Assembly (NCBI GenBank): GCA_963678705.1
Contig: OY783213.1
Span: 17,364,451 to 17,428,450 of the forward strand
Length of the DNA stretch: 64,000 nt
Source: Panorpa germanica
Lineage: Eukaryota; Arthropoda; Insecta; Mecoptera; Panorpidae
Reading direction: 5' to 3'
The notes under the pieces were generated by a model, which was not told where the DNA came from, made no database searches, and worked only from the letters and a program-made list of their open reading frames with translations. The position numbers were made by a program, and so were the translations under genes. The first letter of the stretch is position 1; each line of letters opens with the position of its first letter. Of the stretch, positions 58,600 to 64,000 are shown in pieces.

Positions 58600-59325
58600 A
58601 TGATAAGAGAAGATAAGAAAAACGGCAGGAGTGGAGAACTGGATGTTCCCCTAACGATCAAACAAATACGTTCTATGACTCAACCAGTGCGAGATACAGA
58701 GGAGCACTTAGTTCAAGAAACAGAGAAGGATTCAGAAAACCTAGATAATATTTGCGTCTCTTTAGGAGTGATGTTTCCAGAACCAACCAGTGCGACGTTA
58801 GCAGCTGCTGCAGAGTTCGAGGAAATATTGAAAGCTGAAATGATAAAGCAATCAGAATTGTCATCTCAAGAAGATACCCTATCAATGATCGAAGACGCAA
58901 TCTTAGGAGACAAGGACCAGCTGAATCAGCTGATAAAGGCAGGGGAAAGATACGCCAATGAGAAAACGCTAAGGGGAAGATCTTTAGTTGTGGAAAGTTT
59001 TAATCTCAACCGATATGAATTTATTGTCACCAACTTCATTGAGGGTAAATACAAGAAGGGACTGAATTCTTTGCAGACCATGCAGATTAATAAATTCGTT
59101 ATGGAACTTTTTAAGCAGACGATGAAGGTGTCCTCCGATCATAAGGTTAACTCTAATGCTATCAGAACAGAGTTTGAAGAAAATGGCGGGAAATATTTAT
59201 GCTGTTCCGATAAGTCCAAGTGCAAATGGGAGTCAGCAGCTTCGTTGAGTTTCGTCAAACTGAATCCAATGCCATTGATGAGCGATGCCGAATTATCTCA
59301 ATACATGGAAATATTTAAAAATTAA
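58600..59325 (+). CDS. Intact intronless ORF of unknown function, possible endogenous viral gene
   Basis: An uninterrupted 241-codon frame, much the longest in the window, with about 40% GC in AT-richer surroundings and an AATAAA at 59479-59484. I do not recognise the protein. It is hydrophilic and acidic in its first third, probably helical in the middle (LAAAAEFEEILKAEM, SMIEDAILGDKDQLNQLIKA), and has a more ordered C-terminal half with a CCSDKSKCKW cluster. No signal peptide or membrane segment is seen. Reading could extend upstream to 58567 if a TATTAG acceptor there is used. Lack of introns, a LINE fragment 160 bases away, and composition unlike the flanks suggest capture from another source, such as a non-retroviral virus gene, or a retrocopy. 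A fast-evolving host gene is also possible. An open frame of this length in AT-rich DNA implies recent arrival or selection. Confidence 0.6.
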   Translation: MIREDKKNGRSGELDVPLTIKQIRSMTQPVRDTEEHLVQETEKDSENLDNICVSLGVMFPEPTSATLAAAAEFEEILKAEMIKQSELSSQEDTLSMIEDAILGDKDQLNQLIKAGERYANEKTLRGRSLVVESFNLNRYEFIVTNFIEGKYKKGLNSLQTMQINKFVMELFKQTMKVSSDHKVNSNAIRTEFEENGGKYLCCSDKSKCKWESAASLSFVKLNPMPLMSDAELSQYMEIFKN

Positions 59326-59514
59326 ACTCTTACAAAGAAGCTAGTTGTATTTGTAACTTTACAATCTTGTGATTTATCTTTAGATTACGATACGTACCTG
59401 AAGACCTTTGTGATAAAACTACGCATTCCTTTTTTTACCAATATTTGTAAAATGTTATCTGTCATTTTTGTAAAAGGAAATAAAAATTTATTGTTAAATT
59501 GTTGTTTGTTTTAA

Positions 59515-59631
59515 TTGCCAGAAAATGTCATGATTGAAGGATTCAAGGAGAAAGGTTCGCTGATTACGTATTGTTTTCCTTTAATCATGACATCTCTGAT
59601 ATTTGCAGGCCAATTTGAAGGTCTCCCATAA
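59515..59631 (+). pseudogene. Short open frame downstream of the unknown ORF, uncertain
   Basis: After a stop, 38 codons read LPENVMIEGFKEKGSLITYC, then a hydrophobic stretch to GQFEGLP and a stop. A second frame (59634-59828) begins three bases later. Their composition resembles the ORF at 58600, so they may be remnants of a neighbouring gene from the same source. Neither is recognisable. Confidence 0.25.
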
Positions 59632-59829
59632 CTATGTTTTACGATAGTAAAAACTGCAGTAATACTGACCTGTGGACGCTTACTTTAATGCGTATAAGGT
59701 TTAGGACTAATAAGGTCACCCCAGTCTCTTACTCTACCTTTCAGGAAGTAAGGAGAAGTCCACAAGATCATGAAGATCTTAACATATATTTATTACAGGC
59801 TGAAAATAATGAAACACAGACAATTTAAT

Positions 59830-62800
59830 GCTCGAACGGTTTATTCCATGTATAATTATGTTTTATAATTACTATAATTTAATTTATAACTAAATAATAG
59901 TAATAATCACGTAGAGTTGATTTAATTATTCATATCCTAACTAAAGTATGTATATCGCAAAATGTTCTTGCACACAATTTCAAACATATCGTTCATTCTC
60001 TTTCTAATTTAAAATTTAGATTTGAAAATTATTTTTATTCTAGATTTAGAAAATTATGTTTTTTTTTATCTACTTTTTATATATTTTCTGGTATTTATTT
60101 TTTTGTATAAGTTTTTTATTTATATAAAATTAACATTTTTAAATGCTTTTATAATTTAAATGTTTATTATAATTTAAAACAGATATTTAATTAGAGAGCT
60201 AATATAACTTTACTTTAAAATAAACAATTTATACTAAATATTTCAAACTAATTATAAAAAAATAATATTTACTTTTATGTTTTTAAATACTATTTTATTA
60301 GAGAAAGGGTAAGTGTTTTTGTATAGTCTGATTTTAATTGATTTTGTTTAAAGTTTCCAACAACTAGCAAATACATTATCTCACTGTTTACAGGCACTGA
60401 TGATAAATGCAGATAAATAAATAGCTTTTCCTTTAGTTCTAATGGACATTCTATTAAGAGTTATCATTCAAATAATAATAAAGTTTGTTTTATAGCATTT
60501 AAAGCGGTTAGCAAAGCATGAGACATAAAAACTGTTAGAATTGTTGCATGCTAACAGGCGCTGCAATATTTAATTTACATTTGGAGGTAGTTGGAGTATA
60601 CTAGTTGTTATCGAATTTGATCCAAAGAAACCTAAGACCTTCAGAAAACCTAATATTTTATAGTAATGAGGTAATAATAATTATAATAAATAAAATTATT
60701 GCAGCGATAATAATAATGTTATCAAAACTAAATAAAACTGAAAAACGCAAAACTAAATTGCAATACAAATATGAAAACTTAATTATTAATAATACGGCGT
60801 TCTGCAATTATCACTACCAATGACACATTTTGGTACAGACCATTAGGATTGCTACAGTTCCTTAATGGAGCGTTCAACCTCATTTAATGGCATATTTAAT
60901 ATCTGAGATCATATCATGTATTTACAAAATTATGAGAACACATTCTTAATTAATTCAGGCATGGTGTATTGCTTTAGGAATAAAGTGTAGTGCGACATGT
61001 TGGCTGAAATAGAACAGGCTCACTATGAGGCGCCCCTCCTCCACCCTGGATGTGTATTATACAATAATATGCTAGAGTGCTAGTGGCATTTAATTTGAAG
61101 TATAAAGTATAGTACTTGCTACATAATTATCTTATTATTTGGAAAACATTCAAGGGAAAACAGTTGTAAATGGTAATTGAACTTAAAATTAGTTTGTTGG
61201 GGATTTGTATTATGCTAAATGTAGCGTTCTGAATGTGGTATAATAACCAGGGACTGAAAACGGTTTCCAAATATCGGTATTTACCGAACCTAGCAAAGAA
61301 AGACGTTTTTGATTTCATAAATACTGATAAAATTAAATATATATATATATTTATTCATTTAAAAACATTATGTACTCGTATATGAGTACGTAGATATTTG
61401 CGCGCAATAACTTCTAATACTGAGATCTATTTTGACAGGGGCTTTATAAATATTCTTAACAATTACAAATCTTTATTGTAACAAACATTAAAAAATATAT
61501 AATATTTAACCTACAAAATTGTGCAAAATTTCGGTTTTACTAATTCAAAATTTGTGTTAGTTATTAATTACAAAATACAATAAAGTTTTGTAATTGTAAA
61601 ATGAGTTATTCATAATAAGCTTGTATAGGTATTGTGTAAATATATATCTGAAACAGTATAAAAGAAACATAACCTCTTTCTTCAAACATTTTCTTGTGTT
61701 TTTTTTACAATTTGCGTACAATCTACATACTAGTTCAGATATATAATTAACGCAATTTTTGTTTGAAATAAATTCATTAAATAACACACCACCATTTAGA
61801 TATTTGTTTAAAACATTTTGAACACTATAACTCTAGATTTACAATATATTTAGGTAATAAGGTTATACTTAATCGTTATAGACATCGACTCTGAAATTTA
61901 TTGGAAATATTTTACAATGACAATTGGAAAGATGTGGCCCTTTTCTATTTTTAACTGTTATTAGTAGAAATATTTACACTCTTTTTTTTCTTAATATTAG
62001 TTTCAAACTTTTAAAAATGTATACATTATATGTATACATATGTAATTAATACATGGGTTGGTTATATTAAACTAAGGTCCTCCGCTTTTAATGAAAAATG
62101 GTTTTGTGTCCTATTTTTAATAAAAAATATTGAACTTTATTAAGATCTTAATAAATGTCTCGAAACAGAAGCGGCCAAAGACAAAAAAATCATACGCATC
62201 TTCAATACGATGTCAAAATGACTCCAAAATGTTTACTGGGTAGCAGGATCGTTGCGGAAAGTGAATAGCATTACAAAAAGACCATGTTGAGGAAATAAAG
62301 ACAATTTGACAAAAAAAAAAAAAACAACACATTTCTGTGTTAGTGGAGAAACTTTTCAGACGACTCAGTTGTAGATTTCTTAAGAAAACCTCTTCATTTA
62401 TATAAATTAAACACTATTGTAAGACCTTAATTCAATAGAAATTTTATGTAATAATTTCATCATATTTAAATATATAATATCATATAACAATATTTTAACA
62501 AAACGCAGTAAAATTTAATTTTACAAAATACGGCATTTTAAATAAGTTTTCATTTTCAACTATTCTTTTTAACGACACATCAATTTAATATTTATACAAA
62601 TCACGTGGTTTATTCAATAACTGTGACGTCAGTTCGAAGCAGACAATACTTCATTCAAGTTAAATACAAAACGTAAATTTTACATACAATATTTTACGTA
62701 TTATTTGTGTACCTATTTCTTTATCAAGTATTTTACGTAAATGAAAAAGATGTTATATAAAATATGAATGTACATTTTTTATCACTAGGTTGATAGTTTG

Positions 62801-63580
62801 TAAATTCTCAGAAAAAAAAAATTATGTAACTTACTTAAGGCTGTTCTCACACTGAAAAAGACTACTTGTGATGCTAACTATTTTCAGTAGCGTGTATTGG
62901 AGTTGTTAAGCATCATAGAGTTTCTTAACTTCTTTAGAACTTGTTAATACCTTTCTAGACGGTAGGCGGCACTTTTATCTACCCACGTATGAACCATATC
63001 GGTGTCACAAGTAGTCTGCTTCAGTGTGGGATCAACGATTAGGTAAGGGTAACAGTGATGGTTCAGATGGAAGTATCAGAAGGTCGGAGGTCATCCTTGA
63101 ATAGGAGAATGTCAGTGTTGCAGACTAGGTCTAACATAGGAAGTATATCGATTAGCATTAAGTAGAGGGAGTAGTATTTTGTACATGTGTTTGTTGCGGT
63201 CTGAAGAAGTCTGCTTCGAACCATTCATTCGTCATAATTTAATATTGCAATTATTATAATATAATTAAATCACCATTATTTCTTTATAATAAAGAAATAT
63301 TTTTTTTATCTGGACTTTGTCCTATTTTTAAATATATTTTCTTAACTGTTTTATCTTTTAATATTCAACGCTTAAAATGCGTGGCTACATTTTGCCTATC
63401 TACCAAGATATGTTTGTATCAGACATACTTTCGATTCTATGTTTAATATTCACTTTATTTTCTAACAGAAATATTAAACACAGAATACAAAAATTTTCCG
63501 GATTTCTATCTATAGTATACCCGTTCAAAATTTCAAAATTTTTCTTACTGTTAAACAACCTTTAAACATTTTGTATTATT
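59830..63580. other. AT-rich DNA between the unknown ORF and the transporter exon
   Basis: No supported exon or RNA gene. It includes one CCCAGTAAAC repeat copy at 62180-62240. The part nearest 63580 is presumably the 3' UTR of the minus-strand transporter gene. A TAGGTTGATAG-GTAAATTCTC motif at 62788 recurs near 51535. Confidence 0.4.
62180..62240 (-). repeat. CCCAGTAAAC repeat family, copy 4
   Basis: The reverse complement begins CCCAGTAAACATTTTGGAGT and runs through the GACATCGTATTGAAGATGCG core, matching copies 1-3. Confidence 0.7.
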
Positions 63581-63915
63581 TTAGTCATCCCACGTAGGAA
63601 ACGGTGAACTATTTGTGTTGCCGTTTGTGAAAACTGATCCAGGATTTGAACCTATCACCCCGAAATGGCTGCCCTCAAATCCCCTGTTGTCGTAATGGAC
63701 TGCTCCGGGGTTGTACTGATTGTTGTAACTATAATTAGACTCTCCCCAAGCGGTGTTCAAGTCGTACACCTCCATTTGGTTCGTGTACCCATGACTTCCT
63801 GGGGGAAGTGATGTTTGAACAGTGGGGATATTTGTATTCTCCACAGTTATGTCTTGAACTTCTGGGTTTTCCAATGAACTGTGTGAAATTCCGTAGTAGA
63901 AATACATGATTAAAC
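63581..63915 (-). CDS. Last exon of a cationic amino acid transporter (partial gene)
   Basis: The exon begins after an acceptor (TTTTAG|GTTTAATC, exon base 63915) and ends at TAA 63583-63581. It encodes the end of a membrane helix, LIMYFYYGISHSS, followed by a polar cytosolic tail rich in Asn, Tyr and Gly that ends NSSPFPTWDD. The YFxYGIxHS motif at the last helix is characteristic of SLC7 cationic amino acid transporters (CAT-1/slimfast type), which import arginine and lysine at the plasma membrane. The rest of the gene lies beyond the right edge of the window. The identification rests on this one motif plus its position at the C-terminus. Confidence 0.65.
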
Positions 63916-64000
63916 CTAAAACAAAGAATAAACATAAATACGGTATAATTTATTATTATTACTGTAGTTGTAATATACTGTTATTATTATATGTAATTAT

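Noticed and set aside
63040..63240. Locally GC-richer stretch near the transporter 3' end
   Set aside because: It looked exon-like at first, but no frame stays open with splice sites; possibly 3' UTR or an old repeat.
1..64000. CRISPR array, operon or prokaryotic defence system
   Set aside because: No regularly spaced repeats; genes are spliced and sparse, so the DNA is eukaryotic.

Overview
The window looks like nuclear DNA of an insect. It is AT-rich and intron-bearing, and its genes match conserved animal genes whose closest named relatives are insect ones (corkscrew, ING5-type, a costars/STARS protein, a cationic amino acid transporter). The rest is decayed non-LTR retrotransposons, SINE-like repeats and small DNA transposons. 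One LINE family (reverse transcriptase box AYADD, C-terminal knuckle C-x2-C...H-x4-C) resembles LINEs I associate with ants and other Hymenoptera, but this does not fix the order.

Layout. 1-2.8 kb: diverged ~220-bp repeats, then a 5'-truncated LINE. 3.0-4.7 kb, minus: complete five-exon ING4/ING5-type PHD-finger gene (264 aa). 5.75-27.4 kb, plus: complete thirteen-exon corkscrew/SHP2 phosphatase gene (648 aa), with an 18-kb third intron between the two SH2 domains. The two genes diverge from about 1 kb of shared upstream DNA carrying YY1/Pho-like ATGGC motifs. 28-31 kb: LINE fragments and a Tigger/pogo-like MITE. 32.0-37.8 kb, minus: complete five-exon costars-domain gene (199 aa), with a SINE-like repeat in its last intron. 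38-58 kb: no convincing complete gene; a hAT element with a perfect 8-bp target duplication, a mariner transposase relic, an RTE-like LINE relic, more copies of the SINE-like repeat, and one GC-rich patch followed by a possible first coding exon. 58.6-59.3 kb, plus: intact intronless 241-codon ORF of unknown origin. 63.6-63.9 kb, minus: last exon of a cationic amino acid transporter.

How the genes relate. Corkscrew/SHP2 acts in receptor tyrosine kinase-Ras signalling, ING5-type proteins read H3K4me3 for histone acetyltransferase complexes, and costars proteins link actin to Rho/SRF signalling. They are neighbours, not a pathway cluster.

The most interesting observation is inside corkscrew intron 3. 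A TATA box and initiator-like site precede an ORF that ends at a splice donor in exactly the phase needed to join exon 4. If real, it would make a corkscrew isoform lacking the autoinhibitory N-SH2 domain. The unknown ORF at 58.6 kb is the second candidate for something new. No CRISPR array, operon or prokaryotic system is present.
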